Below, piece by piece: positions 48,700 to 59,825 of a DNA stretch of 64,000 nucleotides. The position numbers and the translations under genes were made by a program. Location: NCBI GenBank assembly GCA_021229015.1, contig CM037787.1:35787874-35851873 (forward strand), read 5' to 3'. The DNA is from Solen grandis. Its lineage: Eukaryota; Mollusca; Bivalvia; Adapedonta; Solenidae. Below the pieces are notes generated by a model that worked only from the letters and a program-made list of their open reading frames with translations, was not told the origin of the DNA and did not search any database. The first letter of the stretch is position 1, and every line of letters starts with the position of its first letter.

Positions 48700-49754
48700 G
48701 TAAACCTTGAGTTATGTAACTTGAATCATATTACATTAAACCTCTAATAGAAAGTTATTGGAACATCTGATGATGCAGTGAATTTTGGGTCAGTTTGCTA
48801 CAAAAATAATGAATATTCATGATATATATAATTATGGATGATATTGAATACTCATGTATTGTAAGGATTATCCAAGTATTGGATACTGTATATCATGGTT
48901 CATACAGGCCTTGAAAAGTCCTTGAAAATGGCTTTAACCTCGAGAAATACTTGAATTAAGTGTAGCCTTGCAAAGCAAAAATAGAACTGGAATATAAGTA
49001 AACGACCTTGAATTTCAGTAAACAACCTTGAATATTCAGAACTGCATTACCAATGCATTTGATGTATTATCGAGAGGAATAGAAAAACAAGTTCTTCATC
49101 AATAGAAACTGTTGTATATTTGTGAACGAAATGCTCTGGAATAACTGAAATTGTGAAGAAGGTAAGTGTTGCTAAAAGTATAGACATTGTGTAAATGGTA
49201 ATTTTCTTGTTTGTTCACCACATTTTGAGACAATTTTTCAGCGCTCAAATTTTTTAAAAAAGTGGCCATGAAAGAAAAAAAAGTTCCAAAAGTTGACTTA
49301 AAAAAAGTTTTAGCCTTTAAAAATCCTTGAAAAGTCCTTAAATTTAGTTAAGAAAATCCTGTATGAACCATGTAATAACTAACTTGAAAACTCAAATACA
49401 AATAAGTAGGCTCATACATATGTAGATCAATAATATTTGATTATTTTACAACAAATAATTTTCTCTAGATGAAATACTTTTTTTTTTTTTTCAAAAACAT
49501 ATTTACACATAATCTTGAGTGAACAGAGCATGAATTATGTTAGATGACAATTATTATTTTCATACTTATCTATCTTGCACTTTTTGTTTTTTACTCATGC
49601 ATGTATGATGCCAAAAATTTAGAGTAATTTTTTTTTAATTTGACCACTTAATTATTACAATCATGTTAAACTGCATTTCAAAATAGAATATCCATTAAAA
49701 GTAATTTGACATAAATATATACTCTCATCAATATAAATCAAATAATTAAATAAA
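48700..49754 (+). other. CLCN7 intron 6, first part
   Basis: Contains two inverted words, catggttcatacaggcctt (48895) and aatcctgtatgaaccatg (49356), with ccttgaaaagtccttga and ccttgaaaagtccttaa beside them: probably the ends of a ~480-bp inverted-repeat element. No exon. Confidence 0.5.
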
Positions 49755-50160
49755 AGTTAATATTAGTACAGTGAATACAAAAAGAATGAAATTTAGTACT
49801 GTGAGTACAAAATGCTGTAATATTTGTACTGTGAGTACAAAATGCTTGTAATATTAGTACTGTGAGTATATAATGCTTGTAATATTAGTACTGTGAGTAC
49901 AAAATGCATGTAATATTAGTACATTGAGTACAAAATGCATGTAATATTAGTACTGTAATATAAAATGCAAGTAATATTAGTACTGTGAATACAAAATGCA
50001 TGTAATATTAGTACTGTAAGTACAAAATGCAAGTAATATTAGTACTGTGAATACAAAATGCAAGTAATATTAGTACTGTGAATACAAAATGCAAGTAATA
50101 TTAGTACTGTGAATACAAAATGCATGTAATATTAGTACTGTGAATACAAAAAGAATATAA
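49755..50160. repeat. ~30-bp minisatellite
   Basis: About thirteen tandem units of taatattagtactgtgaata caaaatgcaa (gtac and agtact words recur every ~30 bp). In CLCN7 intron 6. Confidence 0.9.
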
Positions 50161-50674
50161 AAGAATATGTAAGTTATAGTATCCATTGTAGAAATAAACA
50201 TGATAAAGAGAATAAATGTCTAAAATAATTGATTCAATTTGATTTTTGTACAAAGATTTAATGTGAATGCCTTCTGTCTGGAATTACAAAAATAAATGTT
50301 AAAAAGATGATTATTTTAAACATATATTGTGGTATCTCATGGTAAATCAAGAAATTGAATCAGTATTTGTATTTTCAGTCAAAAAAACTGAGAAAAAGAA
50401 TTTGCTATTTAAAAAATTGTTGTTTTTGTTGCTATTGTTGTTTTTCACTTCTTTTTGATAACTCATTACACTATATCACTATCAGTATCACAGCCTATGA
50501 AAGTCAGGTAATGTCTGATGTGAGAAATTAACAGGACTTACAGTAAGAAGACACACACAGTTAACTCTGGTATGATGGTTAATTCACAGACATGTTGTGC
50601 AGAAATAATTTGATGTGGGTATATAACCATGGACTACTGTGAAACTACTATGGACATGATTTTCTTTTCACCTT

Positions 50675-50854
50675 TTAACCCCCTCATACCTCATATTGAC
50701 ACAATACATGTATGATGCCTTGGCAAACACAGCAGACCCAGATAGACAGCTCCTGGAAGGGTCTTCTCCGTTTGCTCATTTATTTTAAGTTCAGTAAGTT
50801 AATATTCATCATGTCATAAATCTGTACATGAATATTCATGAGGTAAAGGGTTAA
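50675..50854 (+). mobile_element. D-family MITE D3
   Basis: Starts ttaaccccctcatacctcat; internal ggcaaacacagcagaccca and a gctcctggaagggtc hairpin region; ends gaatattcatgaggtaaagg then gttaa. Confidence 0.65.
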
Positions 50855-51092
50855 CCCTTTCCCTCATATAGACTCATTTTGACGCACTCAATAGGTACCA
50901 CATAAAGCCTGATCTGCAGAAAACCACAGTTAAACTTTACCAAATTTAATTACAAAATCCTCATTTCCAGACCACTGAGAAGCAGCGAACAGCATAAAAC
51001 CTGATCAGCCTGCGAGTTACTCGCAGGCTGATCTGGTTTTATGTTGTTCGCATAGGTCTTTTCATGGTTTCCTCTATGAGGGAAAGGGTTAA
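50851..51092 (-). mobile_element. TTAA-flanked MITE C6
   Basis: Full-length reverse-orientation copy. It shares its left TTAA with the end of D3 (gaggtaaagggttaa), as if inserted at that element's own TTAA. Confidence 0.85.
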
Positions 51093-51704
51093 GTAATGAG
51101 GTTATATTATTAATTATGATAAAATGACAAATATTATAACTGCAATAATAAACATTACATGATTCAAAATTATATAAATCTAGATACAAATGTACAAAGT
51201 TTTGGAAACATGTGGCAGATTCTTAAACCTGATTCATGATAGGTCAAAATTTCATCATTTACTATCATTGTCTCTTCTCAAACTTCAGTGACAAATCAGA
51301 ATAAATATTTGTTTCCTGAGGTCTTAACCTGATCATTTGTCTCTTCTTTTTTTTTGTACAATCTGCACTCAACCAAAACAGAGAGTACTGCTATATTTGT
51401 CTGTTACATACAAACTGAAAAGTTCCCAACAATCTCTTTTCCTTGCAATCTGTTAAACAATAGTTTGATTGGTCAGTAAAGAGCACCCAGTTGAAAAATC
51501 AGGAGTGATAACTCCTATTGTGCATTTAAAATTGAGCAGTGTATGCTAACACATCTCGAATAAAACGTTGTCTTTTCCTTCACATTTGATTTATGTTAAA
51601 ACTCACTGTTGTGGCAAATTCATTATATAAATCATATCCAACAAAAACAAAATTATTGGTTTGACATTAACTGTAACAACTCTCATCATTATATACAAGG
51701 GATC

Positions 51705-51938
51705 TTAACCCTTTATATTCATACAGACTCATTTTGACATATTGGCAAACAGAGCAGACCCAGATCAGACAGTTCCTTTAGGAGCTTCTCTGTTTGTTCA
51801 TACAATGTTGTCATTCAGTTTCTACATAGTCGGTGTGGCAAAAAAGAACTCATGATTCCATATACCACTTTAAGTTCAGTTAATTAATATTCATCAAGTG
51901 ATAAATTTGTTCATGAATATTCATGAGGTAAAGGGTTA
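51705..51938 (+). mobile_element. D-family MITE D4 (uninterrupted reference copy)
   Basis: TTAACCCTTTATATTCATAC to TCATGAGGTAAAGGGTTA. Inside is a hairpin between caaacagagcagacccaga and the later gcttctctgtttg. The CCCTTT termini beside TTAA are like those of family C but the interior is unrelated. Confidence 0.7.
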
Positions 51939-52603
51939 TTATGTCACTTAGATTATAAAACAATACTGGGAACTTGAATCCTTATGGCATTTTCTTTTAT
52001 TCTCAGTCAATAAGTACAGCTGTAATCTAGGACAAGCACTGGCAGATCAATTGTTTTCAAGGTTCAATAAAACTAAGAGTTCCACCATGAATTAAAAGTT
52101 TCTAAAAAGTATTGTAAAGTTTCCCACAAGTCATAAAAATCTTCATGTGATATTACTAATCATAAAGACATATTCTTGCATACCAAATATGAATTTAATA
52201 CATGAAGTCTTTCAAAAGTTATTGCATTGAAACAAAATCTCTACAGACAAATGGATGGACATTCTTTATCTTTTCTTCCTAGCCACATAAAAGCCAGTTA
52301 TAGCCACATAAGATCTAGCAGAATGAACAACATCAATTGAAATTTACTGGTTTCTATTATCAAGTTCTTATTTCAAAAAATGTATTATTCTAAAATTGGT
52401 GCATTTCCACAGCTAACACCACATATGGTGTAACACTCTCGCAAAAAAGAGTGGAAAGTAAACACACTTTTTACTTTTTACAGTATGTAGAAAGATACAT
52501 TCTCAAGTCAATTGCACAAACTTTATTAATCAATCATCATCCATTGTTTAATTTATTAATATTTAAATATTTTATCATAATTATTTGCAGTAAATATATT
52601 TTT

Positions 52604-52741
52604 GTGTCACCTGCTGTAAGCAGAGGTGACACTTTGGGATCACTTTTCCTTCATCTGTCTGTCCGTCCGTCTGTCTGTCCGTCAAACTTTTTCTGTCACA
52701 CTTCAGCAGGTCACACATATGTTCCAAAGAAAACTCTTGTT
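52604..52741 (+). mobile_element. Short hairpin-ended element E3
   Basis: tgtcacctgctgtaagcaga ggtgaca, ctgtctgtccgtccgtctg tract, end aagaaaactcttgttt. Confidence 0.7.
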
Positions 52742-52919
52742 TATTATCTCATATCTCTTCTTTAATGATAAAAAAATTAATTTTTTTATTTTTTTTACTG
52801 TTTACAGTGCTGTTTGAAATGAATAGTTTAATAATACTAGCATATTTTATGATGGTACTACAGCCATGTAGTAAATGTTTTAACTAAGGATAGTTTTACA
52901 TATTGTCATGACTAGTGTT

Positions 52920-53200
52920 GTTGCATTAGGTTTGTGGATTTGACCCCCAGTTGTGATATACCAAACTAATCAATATATGATCTTGGAATAGTAGCTCTGC
53001 TTGGCACCCCAAAACCACAATATTCTACAGTCAATAAAAATGGTATTAGTTAAGTTTCCTTGTGAGGTGTTCTGCATATTAAAATACTGAAAGTTCCAGA
53101 ACTTATGGCTTAATGTCAGAATAATGTAACTTGATGTGGTATCAATTTCAAGTGTTTGCAGCTTGTAGCTGTGAAGTGTCTGAGACCGGCTCTTTGCAGT
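52920..53200 (+). repeat. SINE family H, decayed copy
   Basis: gtggatttgacccccagttg (B-box-like), gctctgcttggcacccc, gttccagaacttatggc, atgtcagaataatgtaactt gatgtggtatc, gtgtttgcagc match family H in order. Confidence 0.45.
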
Positions 53201-53562
53201 ATATTCACAGAGCATAGTCTTTAACACAATTTTCCAATAGCAAATCAGTAAATGTTCTGGTAGTTCAAGTAAGTACAAATATGTTCAGAAATACATTATG
53301 TACATTCATGTGTGAAAAATAGGAGAAAATAATATTGACATATAAACATGTAATTTCAAAAACATGACACCAAAGCTTGACCCATATTGAATTAAAAGCA
53401 TATTGAGGTGACTTTACTTTTCTTCAGCCTCTTGGTCTCTCTGTCTCTTTTCAACTTCTATAAGGTCTCTGAGACCCAGCCTCATGAATATTGATTTGCA
53501 AATTTTATCACTTTGTGAATATTAATACACTGACTTTTTATTGTATATGAATTAATGGATTG

Positions 53563-53672
53563 TTACTGACACACAAAGTGCAGCAACTAAGCTACAGTAT
53601 ACAATACAATAGGAGCTGTCTGATCTGGGTCTACTCTGTTTGCTAATGTATCAAAATGAGTCTAATGAAGTA
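53563..53672 (-). repeat. D-family fragment
   Basis: Contains aggagctgtctgatctgggt, ctactctgtttgctaatg and caaaatgagtc, the reverse of the D interior; no recognisable ends. Confidence 0.5.
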
Positions 53673-53702
53673 CCATAAAGAGTTTAGGTATATTTCTAGT
53701 GT

Positions 53703-53758
53703 TCATATAATTTATTGATCAAGTACCAGTATATGTACTTGATCAATAAATTATATGA
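53703..53758. other. Perfect 24-bp inverted repeat with 8-nt loop
   Basis: Left arm 53703-53726 and right arm 53735-53758 are exact reverse complements (tcatataatttattgatcaa in the left arm); loop cagtatat. In CLCN7 intron 6. Confidence 0.9.
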
Positions 53759-54907
53759 TCACTTGTATACTATGATAGTATATGGTTTGTGTTTTTCCTT
53801 AACTGATTGATATATACCCTTTTGATGTGACCAGATCATTCTGGTAATTCATTAAGAGTTTACAACATCATAAATTATAAAAACAACTTGTGTTCTCCTC
53901 ATCTAATGAGTTGAATGCACATTGTTAATGAGGGATAAGTTTCAGATTAAAACATAACTTGCATATTAAATGGCTTCTTCCACTAAGAGAGGGTAGTTTT
54001 CATCTTCAAAGACGGAGATCAAAGACAGATGGTCAATTAATTGTTATCAAATTACAGCACTGAGTTCAGGCCCCTTGATGTCTGTTTTTATTTTTTGGTG
54101 GAACAAAAAGTAATAACTAAGAGTGGAGAGAAGATTACAAGACCATCCTCCTTTGTTCTCCAGAAACTCTTCAAAGATGGAGATCAAAATGATTCTGTAC
54201 CTGAGCAGCTCTAATGGCTTGATTAGGGCCTGTCATTATTGTTACTCTTTGATAATTAAAGATGATTAAATTGAAAAGAGATGCTGTAAATGATTTATTA
54301 AACTCTGTTGATGCTGTTTATGTTTGATTTAACAAGAGACTATTTTGATTTTAACATTATCCCTATAACAACAACAAAAAAAGTCATATATTATTTTCTT
54401 TTTTTATTTATTTTTTATTAGCTGTTGCTCACATTCTATTTTCATATAACTGTTCCCAATTTTTTGCTTTTTTTTAGAAGTCATTGTTTCAAGGGATAGG
54501 ACTTTGAAGTTCAATTAACTAAATCCTTTTGTCCCTAATGTCAAATGATGGCTCTCCTTTGTGTAAAGGACTGAAGTGATACCTTAATGTTTTTGATAGC
54601 TGCTAGGAGCCTTTTATATAGACTGACATGTCTTTTCATGTCTAGTTACAAACAGTTTATCAAAAGAAGTCCTAAACCTTTGTTATGGGTGAGTTAAATG
54701 AAAGTTTAATGATATGACATCATGGACAAAGCTTTTATTCAGTCTAAAGAAAAAGGTGCCTCTGAAACACAAACAGTATTCAATAGCAGGTGTTGTGTTG
54801 TGTAGTGTAAAGTTGTTGTTGTTGTTGTTGTTGTTGTTTGTTTTGTGTGTTGGGGGGAGGGTTGCATTTTGTTTACAAAACTACCATAATCATAATATTA
54901 ACTTTTT
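53759..54907 (+). other. CLCN7 intron 6, repeat-poor part
   Basis: AT-rich, a GTT microsatellite at 54812-54838; no exon seen. Confidence 0.5.
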
Positions 54908-55052
54908 GTGTCACCTGCTATAAGCAGAGGTGACACATAGGGATCACTTTTCTGTTGCCTGTCTGTCAGTCTGTCTGTCCATCTTTCTGTCTGTCACACT
55001 TTTTCCGTCACACTTTAGCAGGTGACACAAGTGTTCCAAAGAACATTTTGTT
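54908..55052 (+). mobile_element. Short hairpin-ended element E4
   Basis: tgtcacctgctataagcaga ggtgacaca, gtctgtctgtccatc tract, decayed end aagaacattttgtt. Confidence 0.65.
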
Positions 55053-55057
55053 TTTAT

Positions 55058-55311
55058 ATGTCTTTATATAGATTCATTTTGACACATTGGCAAATAGAAC
55101 AGACCAAGGTGTTCAAGTTGCATTAAAGTTTAAAGATTAGGCAACATGGTCAGGGTTTCCTGTTTTCTCATACAGTATTGAGGCTCAGATCCAACACAAT
55201 GTGCATGTCAAAGTAAAATCCACTATTTTATATACCATTTAAAGTTTCAGAAAATTAATATTCATCAAGCCATAGATTTGTACATGATTTGTTAATGAGG
55301 AAATGGGTTAC
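55058..55311 (+). mobile_element. D-family MITE D5 (decayed)
   Basis: Matches D4 over tagattcattttgacacatt, caaatagaacagacc, gtgcatgtcaaagtaaaatc and the aatattcatcaagcc end. Directly follows E4. Confidence 0.55.
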
Positions 55312-55902
55312 AGCTTAAATCATTTATTTTCATGGGACACTTATTTTTGTTGATTTCTTAGAGGATTTTACCCACAAATATTAAACCCTAAGAAAACCAT
55401 TCATGTCAAGCTTACAGACCTAATGCTTTCTAGAACATGAATTTGTGAATAATTTTACCTACAGAATTTATTAACATGTTCAACAAAATTTTATATCAAT
55501 GAAAATTAATGAAATTATTTTTTTTTAGTTTAAAACTCTAGGGTATTTTAGAAATCTAGAACAATTAGAAATTTTGAACAATCAGTATAAGATGCTACAA
55601 AAAAGCTCCAGACCACATTAGTCTTTCATTGTATTGCATCTTTCATTGTATTGCATCTTTCATTGTATTGCATCTTTTGTTCATAGACAATCTACAAAAT
55701 AACAAATTATTTCATGCAGGTAGAGTTTTTCACAGCCATTATGAACTTAATTTGCCATAAAATTGAACCCAGGCAATGAATTGTTAACATTTAATCTTGG
55801 ACTGAAATTAACTAACTTATTATTTTCAGGAAAATACTAATTCATGAATAGTCGAATATATTTCATCAGAATTATGACTGGGTAAATTGACAATTAATGT
55901 CT

Positions 55903-56035
55903 GGCTTGCGGTAGGTGGGTGGTTCTTCCCGGGTACCTCTGTGTACTCGGGGTCTTCCTCCACCTGCAATTAGCTGGACGTCGCTATATGATTGAAATAC
56001 TATCGCAGCGACGGTAAACCCCAATACAACAACAA
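55903..56035 (+). mobile_element. 5'-truncated SINE (family I) with 12-bp target duplication
   Basis: Lacks the tRNA head; body from ggcttgcggtaggtgggtgg to gcagcgacggtaaacccc and an acaac tail. Flanked by CAATTAATGTCT at 55891-55902 and 56036-56047. Confidence 0.85.
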
Positions 56036-56776
56036 CAATTAATGTCTAGCCATTTGCAATAATTCTTGATTAATCTAACAAGCACATTTTTAAACTAGAA
56101 TTATAGCTGACTGATACCCCTACATCCCACTTTGTCTTACTATAATGTAAGTGTGTGTAGGACAGGACGTGACATGATCAGCATGATTCCTTCATAGTCT
56201 CACTTCTGTAATGCAAGGGTAAAACTAATGGAAAATGATAAGTAGTAATTCTACCATTATAATGATGAGCTGCTTCTTACAAAGACTTTTTATGGCTGCA
56301 TTTGAAAATTGCAGCTGTTTGAAATAGGATGAACCTATGCAAATTCATAATTTGAAAAATAGAAGAATATTTTTTTTATTTTAGTTCCAATATTAAGCTG
56401 TAAAATGTACTTTCTAATTCCAAACAGATGTTAGCAATGTATTCAGTTAATGATGGGTCTCCATTTCTTTATTTTTTCTGACAAATATAATACCTTTGGA
56501 AATATAACAAGGTTTTCATTTATAACCGATTGCCAGTTGAAATCATCACTTGATATTGCATAAAAATTAATTATTTTTCAGCATTATTTGAAAATTTAAT
56601 GTCCAAATCCCCTTGATATCCAGCTAAACCGGCTGTTTTTAAAACGGAATCTTTTGTTAAATTTATTAATGAAAACCTTTTATGATAAACAACACCTGCA
56701 TATTTGCCATGATGGTCAGGTCCTTTATCAGTGTATATTGATGTATATAAGTAAAATGTGTACCTTATCTTTACAG

Positions 56777-56935
56777 CTATTTGAGTATTTCCGGTCAGAC
56801 ACCGAGAAGCGTGACTTTGTGTCTGGGGGTGCTGCAGCAGGCGTGTCTGCTGCCTTTGGGGCTCCTGTTGGAGGGGTGCTCTTCAGTTTGGAGGAAGGGG
56901 CAAGCTTCTGGAACCAGGCTCTCACATGGAGAATT
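56777..56935 (+). CDS. CLCN7: CLCN7 exon 7 of window (proton glutamate)
   Basis: 53 codons, [18 protein letters not shown]... to WNQALTWRI. It contains [16 protein letters not shown] and [13 protein letters not shown], which carries the internal proton-transfer glutamate (mouse ClC-7 E312), so the protein is predicted to be an exchanger, not a channel. Acceptor atctttacag, donor att|gtatgt, phase 0 at both ends. Confidence 0.97.
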
Positions 56936-57584
56936 GTATGTTAGTTTATGTGTAGATAAGTTTTCTTGTACAATGTATGTGCTTTTTAAGTGTGTGTGTT
57001 TATTATTACACCATTCATGGCAGCTGAAGATCAGAAGAAGCATTTTCTTTCACAAAATAATGTAGACATTTTGCTATGTATAATTATAACATAAACAATA
57101 TACTAGTATGTTTGGTGGCATATTTCTGTCAGCCACTTATCCACTTAGCTATGCCGAAACTTTTCTGAAATTTTGTCACATATTCATTTATTATCCGGCA
57201 AGTAGAAAATTTTCAAGTTATCCACTTAGGTATCTTAACATGACAAAACTGTCTGTTAGTGCCAACTACTGCCAATCACATATTCACTTATTTTAAATGG
57301 ATATCATGCTTTTTTCCAGATAATTATGTAAAAAAAAATGCTTGTAAGTGTAAAATATAATACCCAAATCTAATAAGTAGATTGTTAAATGAAATATGTA
57401 ATATGTGTTTATGATCAGTTTGATGATCATATAACAGTTATAGGATGGAGAGATTATTATGCTACATATAAAACTCTGTCATTTAACCAATGACTGTAAA
57501 TAAAAACTTTATGCTCATATGTAAATGATATACTTAGTTGCTGCTTGCATTATTGTACCAATTTAGACCTTTACATTTAGAATA

Positions 57585-58000
57585 CTTCCCTTTCCCCTTA
57601 ATTTTCTTGTATCCCCACTTGATCTACCTCTCCCCTTCTCCTTCCAAGACAGCCTGCCTTTCTATCTCCCACCCTCTTTACCTGCCTTTCTATCTCCCCC
57701 ACTCTTCTACCTGCCATTCTATCTCCCATCCTCCTATATTCACTTATCCCTTTCACCTTCTCTGCCTCCCATCCTCTTTACCTGCCTTTTTACCTCCAAC
57801 CCTCTTTACCTGCCGTTCTACCTCCCACCATTTAACTTTCCTTTCTACCTCCCACCCTCTTTACCTGCCTTTCTTCCTCCCACCTTCTCTACCTCCCACC
57901 CTCTAAAATTCCTTTATCCTTTCACCTTCTCTGCCTCCCACACTCTCTTCTTGCCTTTCTACCTTCCAATGTCTCTGCCAGCTTGTCTCCACCCTTTGTT
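57585..58000. repeat. Pyrimidine-rich degenerate minisatellite
   Basis: Units of ~28-30 bp such as cctctttacctgcctttcta cctcccac, nearly all C/T on the plus strand, ending only about 10 bp before the acceptor of CLCN7 exon 8. Confidence 0.85.
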
Positions 58001-58011
58001 ATATGTTTCAG

Positions 58012-58122
58012 TTTTTCGCGTCCATGTTGTCAACAGTGACCCTTAACATTGTAGCCAGTTGTAGGGCAGGACAGTGTCTCGACCTCTCATCTCCAGGTCT
58101 CTTCAACTTTGGATCCTTTAAT
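58012..58122 (+). CDS. CLCN7: CLCN7 exon 8 of window
   Basis: 37 codons, [17 protein letters not shown]... to [13 protein letters not shown]. The human counterpart also begins FFASM and has DLSSPGLINFG. Acceptor atgtttcag, directly after a 400-bp pyrimidine-rich tract; donor aat|gtgagc. This is the helix that ends in a lumenal loop. Confidence 0.96.
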
Positions 58123-58778
58123 GTGAGCTTCAAATATGTACACTTTGCCACAAGAGAGCAAAAAATATCTACACTTCAGAGAGATAGAGAGAAAGGGGGG
58201 GGGGGGGGGGAAATATTCCTACTTTATACAGAGAAAGCATAGGTATTACTACATTAATTTTAGAGAAAGAGCATCTTCTTGCACTATAATGTGCATCAGG
58301 AGTTACCATGCAGTCATTTATATGACAGCCCATCTCAGTAAGTAAGTAGCTTAAAAACACAGTGTTAAGAAGAAATACAAAAAAAAAAGTATGTTAACTT
58401 TGTCACTACACATTCCAGAAATGTGACATAATTCAAGAGGGAATCAGTACCAGTGCAGATATAATTATATAATTTTAAAGGACCGTTTTTAAAATGAATG
58501 AACAAGAAAACTTAGTGATTAAGTTATACATGTATCTTAGTGTTACTGACTAATATTTCTGTACAGGCATTCTGGTCCAGTGTTTATTCACTGCTTATCT
58601 GAAATTAAATTCATGATTGGGGTTAGAAGCATTTGAATCCTAGCTAGGCACAAAGAACTGGTGCAATGGTTGAACCAAGGGATTATTACATGTATAAGTT
58701 GTTAAGTCTTTCCAAGTCATTGTTTATGAAAAAGAGATGGACAGAAAAATTATTAAAAGAGAAATGTTTTTGTTTTAG

Positions 58779-58833
58779 ACGAGCACATATGGAGGTTGGG
58801 AGATTTTCATGTTTATCATCATGGGTATTGTAG
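58779..58833 (+). CDS. CLCN7: CLCN7 exon 9 of window
   Basis: 55 nt, TSTYGGWEIFMFIIMGIV plus one base. It corresponds to the membrane helix before GGVLGAVFN of human ClC-7. Acceptor tttgttttag, donor tag|gtaagt, phase 0 to 1. Confidence 0.93.
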
Positions 58834-58931
58834 GTAAGTCACTCTCCAGTGTATCACATGTTTTATCATCATTTACTTTTTTTCCTTTGAGAATCCCATA
58901 ATAATTCAGAAAATACTACAATAAAAATTAC

Positions 58932-59267
58932 CGGTCCTGGTGACAGAGTGGTTAGAGCTTCTGCCTCAGATTCGGTAGGTCTTGGGTTTGATCCAGGCTG
59001 CGGCATACCAAAGGTTGTAAAAGAAAGAATGGTACTGGTATAGCAGCCTTGCTTGGCACTCAACATATAAGGGCTGTTTCAGGACTGGTTGGCCTGGTGT
59101 CAGGATAATGAGACTGGGTGTGGTATCATGCCACATGTCTACGGCATAATACTGCAGTGTGCTAGCACTTATATCTGTCTCAAGATAACAGCCTCCAAAT
59201 GACTGAAATATTGTGTGTGGGAGGGGGGGGGAGAGTACATTGAACCCAATAAACAAACAAACAAACA
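58932..59267 (+). repeat. SINE family H copy 4
   Basis: cctggtgacagagtggttag agc (A box), cttgggtttgatccagg (B box), cttgcttggcactcaacata, ggactggttggcctggtgtc aggataatgagac, ccacatgtctacgg, tail (aaac)n at 59251-59267. Best-preserved member. Confidence 0.72.
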
Positions 59268-59454
59268 ACTACTAAAATAAGTCATCTATTATATAAATAT
59301 ATTAATATGTCAGTGTCGGGGACAATATTATCACGCCAAAAATATATTAACAATCAAGGTGATAAATATTATATACTGGTATAAAAAAAATACAATCCTT
59401 GCATTTTTATATTTGTAATTGCATTTTATCTCAGTATATTTTTTTACACACTTT

Positions 59455-59585
59455 TTAACCCTTTCCTTAATAGAGTACACTCATACAATATTGAAGCTCA
59501 GATACTACATTTTGTACTCATTTTGAAAATCAAAAAAAATCCTATTAATGTCATCTACATGAATATTCATGAAGTAGAGGGTTAA
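59455..59585 (+). mobile_element. D-family MITE D6 (internally deleted)
   Basis: ttaaccctttccttaatag...gaatattcatgaagtagagg then gttaa; the central hairpin is gone. Abuts C7 through the shared TTAA. Confidence 0.6.
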
Positions 59586-59825
59586 CCCTTTCCCTCATAG
59601 AGGACACCATGAAAAGACCTATGCGAACAGCATAAACCCAGATCAGCCTGCGAGTAACTCGCAGGCTGATCAGGTTTTATGCTGTTTGCTGCTCCTCAGT
59701 GGTCTGGAAATGAGGACTTTATATAATTAAATTTGGTAAGGTTTAACTGTGGTTTTCTGCAGATCAGGCTTTATGAGGTACCTATTGAGTGCGTCAAAAT
59801 GAGTGTATATGAGGGAAAGGGTTAA
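59582..59825 (+). mobile_element. TTAA-flanked MITE C7
   Basis: Full-length, same orientation as C1. Shares its left TTAA with the end of D6 (agtagagggttaa). Confidence 0.85.

Noticed and set aside
49755..50160. Regular ~30-bp repeats resembling a CRISPR array
   Set aside because: Units abut with no unique spacers, and the genome is animal; this is a minisatellite.
57538..57906. 122-aa Pro/Ser/Leu-rich open frame
   Set aside because: Product of the pyrimidine minisatellite in an intron.
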